Source: CALARM01 sp040217695 (lineage in GTDB: Bacteria; Vulcanimicrobiota; SpSt-956; JAKJGF01). From it: 24,378 nt of DNA. Where the stretch lies: the NCBI GenBank assembly GCA_040217695.1, contig JBEHWO010000057.1, forward strand, positions 1-24,378. The letters run 5' to 3'. Made by a program: the position numbers and the translations under genes. The notes under the pieces were generated by a model. The model saw only the letters and a list, made by a program, of their open reading frames with translations, searched no databases and was not told where the DNA came from. This document shows, piece by piece, positions 13,435 through 21,900 of this stretch (its first letter is position 1; each line of letters starts with the position of its first letter).

Positions 13435-15378
13435 ATGAGAAATAAAATAGATTTTGAGATGACAACAAATATAGTAAGGGCAATAGCTTTTATAGTGGCT
13501 ATAATATTTTATTTTACCCAGATTCCTGGAGGCCGTTCTTCAGAAATCAGTATGAAGCAGCTCAATGCGTATTTTTCAACTTCCCCTGCCATTACAAAAA
13601 AAATTGACTCCTATGTAAAAAAACTGGAAACTGCAGGAGGAGTAAAGACTGTAAGAAATGAAAAAATTCTTAACAAAGATAAACTCATAAAATATCTTGC
13701 CGATGAAGACAGCATAAAAAGTGAATATGCACCTTTTTATAATTACAAAAATATATTTAATGCGGGAATACTGGCTCTCCTGTATATCATTACCGCTATA
13801 GTACTCACAAAAAGCTTACCCTATAATCCTGTTTTCAGTATTATTTTTGCTTCTGTAGATTTCCTGCTGGCCACTCTGTTTATATTCTGGACAGGCGGTA
13901 TAGAGAGTCCTTTTATTTTTATGTATATTCTCCCTGTAGTACACATAGCGACACAGATTGGATTTTCTTATTCTCTGGGAGTTGCTGCACTGAGTGCCGT
14001 CATAATATTTCTCTGTTCAAACCTGCTGGGTTTTTACGGTGTTGAAGCCATAAAAGATCCTTTTAAATCAATAATTCCTTTCACAGCCTTACTCGGATTG
14101 AGCGGATTTCTTGTGGGAACAATATCCAGGATGTTATCTCCCATGTCGGCCACTCATATAGTTGTAGATGAAACTCCGAAAAGGCTGGAAGATATAACAA
14201 GAAAATATCAGGCTCAGAGTAAAGAATTACAGAAATATTTAAATATGGAAGAAAATTTCAGAAGAAAACAGAGAGAATTTCATGGTATACATGAAATTAT
14301 CCAGGAAATAGTATCAGAGGTAGACATAAAGAAACTCCTACCTCTTATCATGATAAAAGCCGCAGAAGAATGTGAAGCAAGAGTAGGAGCCACACTTTTA
14401 AAAACAACATCAGGGGAATTAAGGGTTTATGAAAGATATAATCTATCCCCCGTATCAGAACAGATATTCACCTCCAGATACGGAGAAGGTATACTGGGAA
14501 CAGTCGCTTTAAAAGGGGAATCTGTATCACTTGCAAAAAGCGACAACGATCCCCGTTTCTCTTATTTTGCCAGATGCCCGGAAAGGGTTCAGAATATACT
14601 CTGTGTACCCATGAACAACAAGGGAGAAAACAAAGGGGTCATTATTGTATGTAATAAACTTACAGGAGACAGATTCAGCGATGATGACCAGAGAACCCTT
14701 TCGATACTTGCAGGTATAGCAGCCTCTGCTATTGCAACGGCAGAACTTTTTATAGAAATCGGCAATAAAAACGAAGAACTGGCAGACGCATATACAAAGC
14801 TTGAAAACAGTGTTGAAGATACTATTACTACCCTTGCAGAAGCACTGGATGCAAAAGACAATTATACAAGAGAACATTCCAAAAGGGTATGTAAATATGC
14901 TGTGGCACTTGCAGGAGATCTCGGCCTTAATGATGAACAGATAGAGCTTATCAGAAGGGGAGCACTGCTCCATGACATAGGCAAAATAGGTATACCTGAC
15001 AGAATATTATTTAAACCGGAAGGATTGACAGATGATGAGTTTGCCATAATAAAATCTCATGTTACTGAAGGTGCAAAGATAATACAGAAAGTAGATATAC
15101 TGAGTGATCTTACAGAGATAGTAAAATATCATCATGAAAAATTTGATGGTACCGGTTACCCCGGTGGTCTTAAAGGAGAAAAAATCCCTCTCGGTGCAAG
15201 AATTGTGGCAGTATCTGATACCTATGATGCTATGACTACTGACAAGCCCTATCGTAAAGGTTTTTCCCCTGAAGTAGCACTTGAGAAAATGGCCAAATTT
15301 GCACCTGCCCAGGTAGGTATGGATATTTTCATGGCCTTTGAAAAAATGATGAGGAAAAATTCTTTCTTCAGAATGTGA
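13435..15378 (+). CDS. membrane GAF and HD-GYP domain protein, probable c-di-GMP phosphodiesterase
   Basis: This 647-residue signalling protein has a first membrane helix at about 11-30, an extracytoplasmic stretch to about 105, and a block of five or six hydrophobic helices to about 240. A coiled-coil linker (about 250-290), a GAF domain (about 290-440) and a C-terminal HD-GYP domain (about 475-640) follow. The HD dyad is in LLHDIGKIGIPD and the GYP signature is HHEKFDGTGYPGG; both are intact. HD-GYP proteins commonly hydrolyse cyclic di-GMP, so a membrane or GAF-ligand signal probably controls second-messenger breakdown. ATG 13435 has AGAGGGA about 11 bases upstream. Its long leader holds the MITE, a stem-loop and a heptamer hairpin. 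The TGA stop lies at the first unit of the next array. Confidence 0.9.
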   Translation: MRNKIDFEMTTNIVRAIAFIVAIIFYFTQIPGGRSSEISMKQLNAYFSTSPAITKKIDSYVKKLETAGGVKTVRNEKILNKDKLIKYLADEDSIKSEYAPFYNYKNIFNAGILALLYIITAIVLTKSLPYNPVFSIIFASVDFLLATLFIFWTGGIESPFIFMYILPVVHIATQIGFSYSLGVAALSAVIIFLCSNLLGFYGVEAIKDPFKSIIPFTALLGLSGFLVGTISRMLSPMSATHIVVDETPKRLEDITRKYQAQSKELQKYLNMEENFRRKQREFHGIHEIIQEIVSEVDIKKLLPLIMIKAAEECEARVGATLLKTTSGELRVYERYNLSPVSEQIFTSRYGEGILGTVALKGESVSLAKSDNDPRFSYFARCPERVQNILCVPMNNKGENKGVIIVCNKLTGDRFSDDDQRTLSILAGIAASAIATAELFIEIGNKNEELADAYTKLENSVEDTITTLAEALDAKDNYTREHSKRVCKYAVALAGDLGLNDEQIELIRRGALLHDIGKIGIPDRILFKPEGLTDDEFAIIKSHVTEGAKIIQKVDILSDLTEIVKYHHEKFDGTGYPGGLKGEKIPLGARIVAVSDTYDAMTTDKPYRKGFSPEVALEKMAKFAPAQVGMDIFMAFEKMMRKNSFFRM

Positions 15379-15449
15379 AGAGTGAAAAGTGAAGAGTGAA
15401 ATTTACGCGTGACGCGTCACGATTCTCATATCACGCATCACCGGTTACG
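15375..15449. repeat. heptamer array L10 at the HD-GYP stop codon
   Basis: GTGAAGA, GTGAAAA and GTGAAGA units start one base before the TGA stop (15376-15378). A second flavour follows (CGCGTGA, CGCGTCA), then TCACGCA/TCACCGG in the facing orientation. It separates the HD-GYP gene from valS. Confidence 0.8.
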
Positions 15450-15491
15450 AATCAGACAAAAAAATAAAAATAAAAAAGGACGTATATTTAT

Positions 15492-18140
15492 ATGCAAATG
15501 AAATCAGTATATGAACCACATGAAATAGAAAAAAAACTTTATAATCACTGGATGGAAAAAGATTATTTCAAAGTAACTGTAGATAAGGATAAAAAACCTT
15601 TTACCATTCTTATTCCTCCTCCCAATGTTACAGGTTCGTTACATATGGGTCATGCTCTTGATAATACAATACAGGATATGATAATACGTTTTCGCCGTAT
15701 GCAGGGCTATAATACCCTGTGGATTCCCGGCACAGACCATGCAGGAATAGCGACACAGAATAAAGTTGAAAAAGAAATTGCAGAAAAAGGACTCACGCGT
15801 AAAGACCTTGGAAGAGAAGAATTCCTGAAAAGAGTATGGGCGTGGAAAGAAAAATACGGCAGGAATATTGTATACCAGCTTCAGAGGCTCGGAGTGTCCT
15901 GTGACTGGAGCCGTGAAAGATTTACCATGGACGATGTATGCTCCAGGGCTGTAAAAACTGCATTCAAAGCACTTTTTGATAAAGGACTTATATACAGAGG
16001 TAAATATATAATTAACTGGTGTCCTCGATGTCTCACAGCTCTTTCGGATCTGGAGGTTTTACATGAAGAAACAGAAGGAAATCTCTATCATATAAACTAT
16101 CCTTTTTTAGAAGGAGACGGAGGAGTAATAGTTGCCACAACAAGGCCGGAAACAATGCTCGGAGATACGGCAGTAGCAGTTCATCCACATGATGAAAAAT
16201 ACAGAACCCTTACAGGGAAAACACTGACGCTTCCCATACTGAACAGAAAAATTCCTCTTATAGGAGATGAATATGTAGATCCGTCCTTCGGAACGGGAGC
16301 AGTAAAGATTACTCCTGCTCATGACCCCAATGATTTTGAAGTGGGAAACCGTCATAAGCTGGAACAGATAGTGGTTATTGATGAAAAGGGTATAATGACG
16401 GATGAAGCGGGACCTTATAAAGGTATGTCACGGGAAGAATGTCGTAAAAAAATTATTGACGATCTTAAAGAAGGGGGATTCCTGATAAAAGTTGAGCCCT
16501 ATGTTCATGGTGTGGGTAAATGTTACAGATGTAATACTTCTATAGAGCCTCATATTTCAGAACAATGGTTCTGTAAAATGAAAGAACTATCAGAGCCTGC
16601 CATAGAAGCAGTTCAAAAAGGGCATATGAAGTTTTTCCCCGAGAAATACAAAGATCTATATCTTTACTGGATGGAAAACATAAAAGACTGGTGTATTTCC
16701 AGACAGCTATGGTGGGGTCACCGTATACCTGTCTGGTACTGTGATGACTGTAATAATTATTTTGCTTCCATAGAGACTCCTACTGCATGTGAGAAATGTA
16801 ACAGTCGGTCCATACATCAGGAATCCGATGTTCTGGATACATGGTTCAGTTCCGGCCTGTGGCCTTTATCTACCATGGGATGGCCGGGAGAAACGGAAGA
16901 TATAAAATATTTTTATCCCACCTCTGTTCTTGTTACAGCCAGAGATATTATATACCTCTGGGTTGCAAGAATGATGATGATGGGACTGGAATTTAAAGGA
17001 GATGTGCCTTTCCATCACGTCTTTATTCATGCCACAATACTCAATTCGGAAGGAAAAAGAATGAGTAAATCCCTGGGAACAGGTATTGATCCCCTCGAGC
17101 TGATGGATAAATACGGTACAGATGCAACAAGATTCGGGCTCACCTATATGACTGCTCAGGGGCAGGATGTAAAATTCACAGAAGAAAGACTGGAAATGAG
17201 CAGGAATTTTGCCAATAAAATCTGGAATGCCACAAGATTTACGTTAATGAATCTGGAACATTTTACTCCAGGAAGTACATCAATTAATGAACTTACACTG
17301 GATTTGCCTGATAAATGGATAATAAGCCGATATGCAGGTCTTGTTACAAAAATGACCTACAGTTATGCCAACTATGAATTCAGTGAGGGAGCAAGAGAAT
17401 TTTACGAATTTTTCTGGAATGAATTCTGTGACTGGTATCTTGAAATTTCAAAATTATCTCTCAATTCCACTGATGAGAAGAGAAAATTTACTGTACAGTA
17501 TGTTCTCTGGTATATACTTACAGGTTCTATAAAACTCCTCCATCCTGTCATGCCTTTTATTACAGAAGAACTGTGGTCCTATCTGCCGGGAAGCAGCGGG
17601 ACTGTAATGTTTGCCGAATGGCCTTCCATAAATGAACATATGATAGATAAAAAAGCTGAAGATGAAATGAATGTAATGTCAGGCATAATAAAATCAGTAA
17701 GAGCTCTGAGAGGCGATCTGTCTGTTGCTCCATCAAAAGAAATACAGATCTCTATAGAAGCACCTGAAGAACAGGACAGGCTTCTTATAGAAAAAAATTC
17801 TTCTTATATAAGTAAGCTCGGAAAAATCAGTGAACTTACCGTACTGTCATCCTTTGAGAAAAAGCCAGAAATGGCCTTTTCGAATTGTTTCCAGACCATG
17901 GTTATATATATGCCTGTAAAGGATCTCATTGATATAGACCAGGAAAAGAAAAAACTGGAAAAAGAAATTGAAAAGCTGGAGAAAGACCTTAAAAAAATGA
18001 ATCAGAAACTTACAAACGAAGCTTTTTTAGGGAAAGCTCCTCCTGAGATTATAAATAAAGAAAAAGCCAGAAAAGAAGAAACAGCCTTTAAACTGAACAG
18101 TATAAAGGAGAGACTCGCTGTTTTTAATAATATTTCGTGA
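15492..18140 (+). CDS. valS: valyl-tRNA synthetase
   Basis: Class I synthetase that charges tRNA-Val and edits mischarged threonine. The 882-residue length is normal. The HIGH motif is HMGH at 51-54 (PPNVTGSLHMGHALD) and the KMSKS motif is RMSKS at 523-527. The editing domain includes TTRPETMLGDTAVAVHP and the catalytic-site tryptophan segment is SDVLDTWFSSGLWP. Cysteine pairs (CPRC, CYRC, CDDC, CEKC) suggest zinc knuckles. A C-terminal coiled coil (about 815-880) is the tRNA-binding arm. ATG 15492 has AAAGGA about 11 bases upstream; the ATG at 15498 is an alternative. The final TGA is the first part of a repeat array. The next gene is convergent. Confidence 0.97.
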   Translation: MQMKSVYEPHEIEKKLYNHWMEKDYFKVTVDKDKKPFTILIPPPNVTGSLHMGHALDNTIQDMIIRFRRMQGYNTLWIPGTDHAGIATQNKVEKEIAEKGLTRKDLGREEFLKRVWAWKEKYGRNIVYQLQRLGVSCDWSRERFTMDDVCSRAVKTAFKALFDKGLIYRGKYIINWCPRCLTALSDLEVLHEETEGNLYHINYPFLEGDGGVIVATTRPETMLGDTAVAVHPHDEKYRTLTGKTLTLPILNRKIPLIGDEYVDPSFGTGAVKITPAHDPNDFEVGNRHKLEQIVVIDEKGIMTDEAGPYKGMSREECRKKIIDDLKEGGFLIKVEPYVHGVGKCYRCNTSIEPHISEQWFCKMKELSEPAIEAVQKGHMKFFPEKYKDLYLYWMENIKDWCISRQLWWGHRIPVWYCDDCNNYFASIETPTACEKCNSRSIHQESDVLDTWFSSGLWPLSTMGWPGETEDIKYFYPTSVLVTARDIIYLWVARMMMMGLEFKGDVPFHHVFIHATILNSEGKRMSKSLGTGIDPLELMDKYGTDATRFGLTYMTAQGQDVKFTEERLEMSRNFANKIWNATRFTLMNLEHFTPGSTSINELTLDLPDKWIISRYAGLVTKMTYSYANYEFSEGAREFYEFFWNEFCDWYLEISKLSLNSTDEKRKFTVQYVLWYILTGSIKLLHPVMPFITEELWSYLPGSSGTVMFAEWPSINEHMIDKKAEDEMNVMSGIIKSVRALRGDLSVAPSKEIQISIEAPEEQDRLLIEKNSSYISKLGKISELTVLSSFEKKPEMAFSNCFQTMVIYMPVKDLIDIDQEKKKLEKEIEKLEKDLKKMNQKLTNEAFLGKAPPEIINKEKARKEETAFKLNSIKERLAVFNNIS

Positions 18141-18290
18141 GTCGTTATAATCGTGACGCATAACGCGTTACGCGTGACGGGTGGTTCGTGACGCGTAACG
18201 CGTTATGCGTGATGCGTGTTTTCACCGGTACCGGGCAACCGTGTTCGCCCCTACGACTCACTTTTCATTTTTTACGACTCACGACTCACT
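18137..18290. repeat. composite repeat A (heptamers plus GGGCGAAC-type palindrome)
   Basis: From the valS stop: GTGAGTC, then mixed GTGACGC/GTAACGC/GTGATGC units to about 18218, the shared core GTGTTTTCACCGGTACCGGG (18217-18236), a shortened palindrome (GGGC/AACC...GTTCGCCCC) and GACTCAC units reaching the stop of the convergent gene. It fills the whole convergent gap. Two sister copies are at 21766-21900 and 22988-23132. Confidence 0.85.
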
Positions 18291-18935
18291 CTTATAATGA
18301 CTGAAAATATCTTCTATTAATTCCTCAATTTCTCTATATTTTCCCTCTTTTAATAATTCAGGGATATTACTTTCCACAAGGGTTTCCCAGAATTTTTTTC
18401 TTTTTTCCCGTACCGGAATTTCTTTCTGTACCCTCTCTCTCATGGTTCCAAGCATGGACGTAAAAGTGCCATATGCTTCAGTATAAATACTTTCAAGATC
18501 TTTTCTTACTTTTTTTGAGAGACAGGGACTTTTGCCGGATGTAGAAACTGTTATTATAAAAGGGCCTCTTCTGATACAGGAGGGAACAATAAAATCACAG
18601 AGCTGCGGTTCGTCGACAATATCTGCCATTATTCCAAGTTCTCTTGTTTCTTCATAAACTGATTTATTTACCTGTGAAGAATCTGTTGCGGCAATTACAA
18701 GAAAAGCACCTTTCAGATCACCTTTCTCATATGCTCTATTAATAAAGGTTATTTTATTCTCCTGCGAAAGTCCTATTAAACAGTCTGTTATAGAAGGAGC
18801 TATTACCGATACAGACCCTCCTGAATCGAGTAAAGAACAGACCTTCCTTTCGGCTACTATGCCGCCGCCTATGACAATGCATTTTCTACCGGAAAGGTTT
18901 AATAACATCGGATAATAAGTGGATTTTATACTCAC
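18279..18935 (-). CDS. precorrin-2 dehydrogenase/sirohydrochlorin ferrochelatase family protein
   Basis: The 218-residue protein of the Met8/SirC/CysG-N family oxidises precorrin-2 with NAD to sirohydrochlorin, and some members also insert iron to give siroheme. It has the Rossmann motif VIGGGIVAERK (21-31), then IAATDSSQVNKSVYEE and the family signature ISTSGKSP-like VSTSGKSPCLSKKVRKDLE. It follows hemC, which supplies the uroporphyrinogen branch. The start is odd: the GTG at 18935 lies in a GTGAGTA heptamer with no Shine-Dalgarno sequence, and the next candidate, ATG at residue 10, has none either. The last residues (SES) and the TGA stop are also read from heptamer units. The gene is thus bounded by repeats at both ends. 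Confidence 0.9.
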   Translation of the reverse strand: MSIKSTYYPMLLNLSGRKCIVIGGGIVAERKVCSLLDSGGSVSVIAPSITDCLIGLSQENKITFINRAYEKGDLKGAFLVIAATDSSQVNKSVYEETRELGIMADIVDEPQLCDFIVPSCIRRGPFIITVSTSGKSPCLSKKVRKDLESIYTEAYGTFTSMLGTMRERVQKEIPVREKRKKFWETLVESNIPELLKEGKYREIEELIEDIFSHYKSES

Positions 18936-18962
18936 TATTCACTGCTCACTATTCACTATTTA
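18931..18962. repeat. heptamer array L12 over the precorrin-2 dehydrogenase start
   Basis: On the minus strand GTGAATA, GTGAGCA, GTGAATA and GTGAGTA lead directly into the coding sequence. The annotated GTG start is the first codon of the last unit. There is no facing arm nearby. Confidence 0.8.
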
Positions 18963-19048
18963 TAGTTTTCTGGATATTTTTTACCTGTTTCGGTAATCAG
19001 GACTGACCGAAAAACAACTCCCGCAATTATTATAAAGATTAGTATCCT

Positions 19049-19065
19049 CGCGTGACGCGTCACGA
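19049..19065. repeat. short heptamer remnant L13
   Basis: CGCGTGACGCGTCACG is two facing units around a central ACGCGT. It is the smallest palindromic form of the CGTGACG flavour. It lies about 30 bases beyond the hemC stop, read on the minus strand, next to a small CCCG/CGGG hairpin. Confidence 0.6.
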
Positions 19066-19094
19066 TATTATGGCTCCCGGTGAAACGGGTAATA

Positions 19095-20012
19095 TCAGCC
19101 TCTCAATTCCCTTAAAATCATATATGCTCCCCCGGAAAGAAGTTTTTCTGCCAGCTCTTTCCCCAATTCTTTTCCCCTGTTTCTGTCTCCCCTTACTTCT
19201 CCTCTGAAGAATTTCTTCCCGTCCGTACTGGCAATAAATCCTTTCAATATGAGGCCATTACCGGATATTGATGCAGATGCACCTGCAGGTATCTGACATC
19301 CTCCCTCTATGGTGAAAAGAAAACTTCTTTCGGCAGTTATTTCATCTCTGCTGACAGGATCGTCTATTTCTTTTAGCAGTTCCATAACCTGTTTATTATC
19401 TTTTCTTACCTCCACCGCAATAGCTCCCTGTCCGGCAGACGGAATTACCATATCAGTAGAAAGATATTCGGTAATCCTGTTTTTCAGGTTCATCCTTATA
19501 AGACCTGCCGCTGCGAGTATGAGTCCGTCAAATTCCAATTCTTCAAGTTTTCTGAGCCTTGTATCCAGATTTCCTCTTATGTCTTTTACGATAAAATCAG
19601 GTCTCAGAGAAAGAATCTGAGCTTTTCTTCTGAGACTGCTCGTTCCTATAATTTTTCCTGAAGGAAGATCGTGAAGTTTTCTGCCATCATTTGAGATAAA
19701 TACATCTCTCTTATCTTCTCTTTCGGGAATCGCTCCTATACATAATTCATCCGGCAGTACAGAAGGAAGATCTTTCAGACTGTGTACGGCTATATCTATG
19801 GTTTTTCTCAAAAGTTCCTCTTCTATTTCTTTTACAAATAATCCTTTATCACCTATTTTAGATAAAGGTGTATCCAGTATTTTATCCCCTTTAGTTTTTA
19901 TTATTTTAAGAACAGAAGAGTACCCTCTTTCCTGAAACTTCGTCATGATGTATTCAGACTGTATAAGGGCCAGCCTGCTGCCTCTTGTACCTATGATTAT
20001 TTCTCTCTGCAA
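19095..20012 (-). CDS. hemC: hydroxymethylbilane synthase (porphobilinogen deaminase)
   Basis: Joins four porphobilinogen molecules into hydroxymethylbilane in tetrapyrrole synthesis. The 305-residue length is standard. Motifs are IGTRGSRLALIQ (7-18), VHSLKDLPS (76-84), TSSLRRKAQ (124-132), RGNLDTRLRKL and the dipyrromethane-cofactor cysteine C239 in EGGCQIPAG. Translation starts at TTG 20012, with GGGGAGA upstream on the minus strand. The gene starts 12 bases after the DUF1844 gene stop and sits in a block of heme and cytochrome genes. hemA, which usually neighbours hemC, is not in the window. Confidence 0.96.
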   Translation of the reverse strand: MQREIIIGTRGSRLALIQSEYIMTKFQERGYSSVLKIIKTKGDKILDTPLSKIGDKGLFVKEIEEELLRKTIDIAVHSLKDLPSVLPDELCIGAIPEREDKRDVFISNDGRKLHDLPSGKIIGTSSLRRKAQILSLRPDFIVKDIRGNLDTRLRKLEELEFDGLILAAAGLIRMNLKNRITEYLSTDMVIPSAGQGAIAVEVRKDNKQVMELLKEIDDPVSRDEITAERSFLFTIEGGCQIPAGASASISGNGLILKGFIASTDGKKFFRGEVRGDRNRGKELGKELAEKLLSGGAYMILRELRG

Positions 20013-20024
20013 TGCTCTTCTCCC

Positions 20025-20309
20025 CTATTTCGGCTGGTTCCCGGCTTTCTGAACATAGGTCATTCTGAGTGTTGAGAGAAGGTTTCTGAAGTCCTGAGAT
20101 TGTTTTGTGTCTATCACAGGACTTACTGCTTCAATAATAGCTCCCATACTGTCTATGGCAAGTTTTGCCTGCTTCAAATCAATCTTCGAGCCTTCTCCGG
20201 GAATAAGTCCGAGAGAGTCATAGGCTTTATTACCAAGGATTCCTATAAAATTTGCAAGTAATATTTCCACATCCGGAAGTTTTACATCTTCCATTTTCTT
20301 TTCTGTCAT
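20025..20309 (-). CDS. DUF1844 family protein
   Basis: A 94-residue cytoplasmic protein matching the DUF1844 pattern: an N-terminal helix (ILLANFIGILGNKAYDSLGL), the middle motif DLKQAKLAIDSMGAI, and the C-terminal NLLSTLRMTYVQK. Its biochemical function is not known. ATG 20309 has AAAGGAGG 8 bases upstream, and the gene stops 12 bases before hemC, so the two are probably co-translated. Its immediate upstream DNA is a GTGACGC heptamer array, with no recognisable promoter in between. Confidence 0.85.
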   Translation of the reverse strand: MTEKKMEDVKLPDVEILLANFIGILGNKAYDSLGLIPGEGSKIDLKQAKLAIDSMGAIIEAVSPVIDTKQSQDFRNLLSTLRMTYVQKAGNQPK

Positions 20310-20328
20310 AAACAGTTCCTCCTTTGAA

Positions 20329-20362
20329 TCGTAACGCGTGACGCGTGACGCGTGACGCGTGG
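20329..20362. repeat. heptamer array L14 (CGTGACG flavour, single orientation)
   Basis: CGTAACG, CGTGACG, CGTGACG, CGTGACG and CGTGG run in one orientation. ACGCGT recurs every seven bases. It fills the gap between the resB-like stop and the DUF1844 ribosome binding site. Confidence 0.85.
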
Positions 20363-20383
20363 ATTATTATCTTACAAAAACAT

Positions 20384-21736
20384 CTAAAGCTCTGTCAGAT
20401 ATTTTTTCATGTTATCCAGAAATATTTTATTATATTCTTCTTCTTTACCGGAAAAACCTGCATAAAAGGCTTTATCTGAATGTTTAAACAGTATTCTTAT
20501 AATTCTCCTGGATGTATAAAATGTTATAATCATGCCGGCCATCATAAGGAAACATCCTGCATATACTACAGGTATACCCGGATCTTTTTTTATCTGAAGA
20601 CCTGTATATTCTATTACCCTGTTGAATGTAAATTTATAACCTTCAAAATCACTGGATATACCTTTCTCAAAGAGCCCGAGTTCATGCCAGGAAGGTTCTT
20701 TATGTTTATCCATAAATTCCCTGCATATCTGTAATGTAACAGCAGGATTGACAGGGAAATAAGACCGGGATTTTACAGTATTTCCATCAATAAACATATC
20801 GGGATAAAAATATCCACTTTTAACTATCCAGTCATTGGGAAGAATAAAAAAATTACTGCCATAGACAGGATTTCCCCTCTCATCAAGAGGAATAAAATAA
20901 TCTTCCTTTATTCCGTCAGGTGATATAACGGAAAATTCCAGAGCTGCCATGCCCCAGTCTGCCTGATAAAAGACAAGGCCTTTATATTCCAGAGGATCAT
21001 TAACAGATATGGTTTTTTCCAGTATTTTCCTGTTACCTTCCAGAACTTCAAGATCACTGAAATACTGTTTTATTCTATGATTTTCATATAAATCCAGATG
21101 AAAATTTTTAAGTCTTACCTGAAAATTTTCTTTCTCAGCCCTGTAGACATTCTGCTGGCCAACCTCCAGGAGAGTAACATAATCTTTATAACCTGTAATC
21201 CCGCCATATATAGCTCCGGCAAATATTACAAGAATACTTATATGAATTATAAAAGGACCCCATTGTTTTAAATATCCTTTTTCACCATATATATGAACAT
21301 TACCATCATTGTCTTTTTCCTGCTTCACGTAAAAACCGTCCCTGCAGAGATATTTTAAAATTTTATCACATGCTTCTGCAGAAGATATTGAAAGGTTCGT
21401 GAAATTTTTATAAAAATCAAGAGGCATGACTGTTTTCTTACCTTTAATTTTATTGGCCGTATGTTCTATAGAACAGATAGTTATATTTATGCCTATAATG
21501 GCAAGCAATATTCTGTAGAGAAGAGAGTTATAAAGATTATTAAAACCAGAGGCAATTATAATATGATACCAGAAAGGAGAGTAAATATTTTGATACATAT
21601 CGGTCTGTTCACTCTGAGGTATAAGAGTTCCTGCTATTGATACAATTGCAAGAAGGATTATAAAAAAGACTGCCACTTTCATGGAAGTAAAAAACATCCA
21701 TATGTAATCTATAACATTTTTTTTATTATCCTTCAA
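20384..21736 (-). CDS. ResB/Ccs1-like cytochrome c biogenesis protein
   Basis: A 450-residue membrane protein of system II cytochrome c maturation, where ResB (Ccs1) and ResC (CcsA) move heme across the membrane and attach it to apocytochromes. Hydrophobic helices lie at about 13-40 (MKVAVFFIILLAIVSIAGTL), 52-85 and 160-185. A large extracytoplasmic domain includes VNDPLEYKGLVFYQADWG, and a final helix lies at about 395-415. Translation starts at TTG 21736, 9 bases after GGAG on the minus strand. The adjacent diheme peroxidase is a plausible substrate. A CcsA partner is not in this window. Confidence 0.88.
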   Translation of the reverse strand: MKDNKKNVIDYIWMFFTSMKVAVFFIILLAIVSIAGTLIPQSEQTDMYQNIYSPFWYHIIIASGFNNLYNSLLYRILLAIIGINITICSIEHTANKIKGKKTVMPLDFYKNFTNLSISSAEACDKILKYLCRDGFYVKQEKDNDGNVHIYGEKGYLKQWGPFIIHISILVIFAGAIYGGITGYKDYVTLLEVGQQNVYRAEKENFQVRLKNFHLDLYENHRIKQYFSDLEVLEGNRKILEKTISVNDPLEYKGLVFYQADWGMAALEFSVISPDGIKEDYFIPLDERGNPVYGSNFFILPNDWIVKSGYFYPDMFIDGNTVKSRSYFPVNPAVTLQICREFMDKHKEPSWHELGLFEKGISSDFEGYKFTFNRVIEYTGLQIKKDPGIPVVYAGCFLMMAGMIITFYTSRRIIRILFKHSDKAFYAGFSGKEEEYNKIFLDNMKKYLTEL

Positions 21737-21765
21737 GGTATAACTCCATTATAAAATCGTGATGC

Positions 21766-21900
21766 GTGACGGGTGATGCGTGATGCGTAATGCGTAATGC
21801 GTGATGCGTGATGCGTGATGCGTGATCCGTGTTTTCGACGGTACCGGACGAACACGGTGGTTCGCCCCAGATCACTTTTCACTACTCACTTTTCACTATT
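21766..21900. repeat. composite repeat B
   Basis: About eight GTGATGC/GTAATGC units (21773-21829) are followed by GTGTTTTCGACGGTACCGGA (21830-21849), the palindrome arms CGAAC and GTTCG, and then TCACTTT/TCACTAC-type units up to the stop of the peroxidase gene. It has the same order and orientation as copies A and C. Confidence 0.85.
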
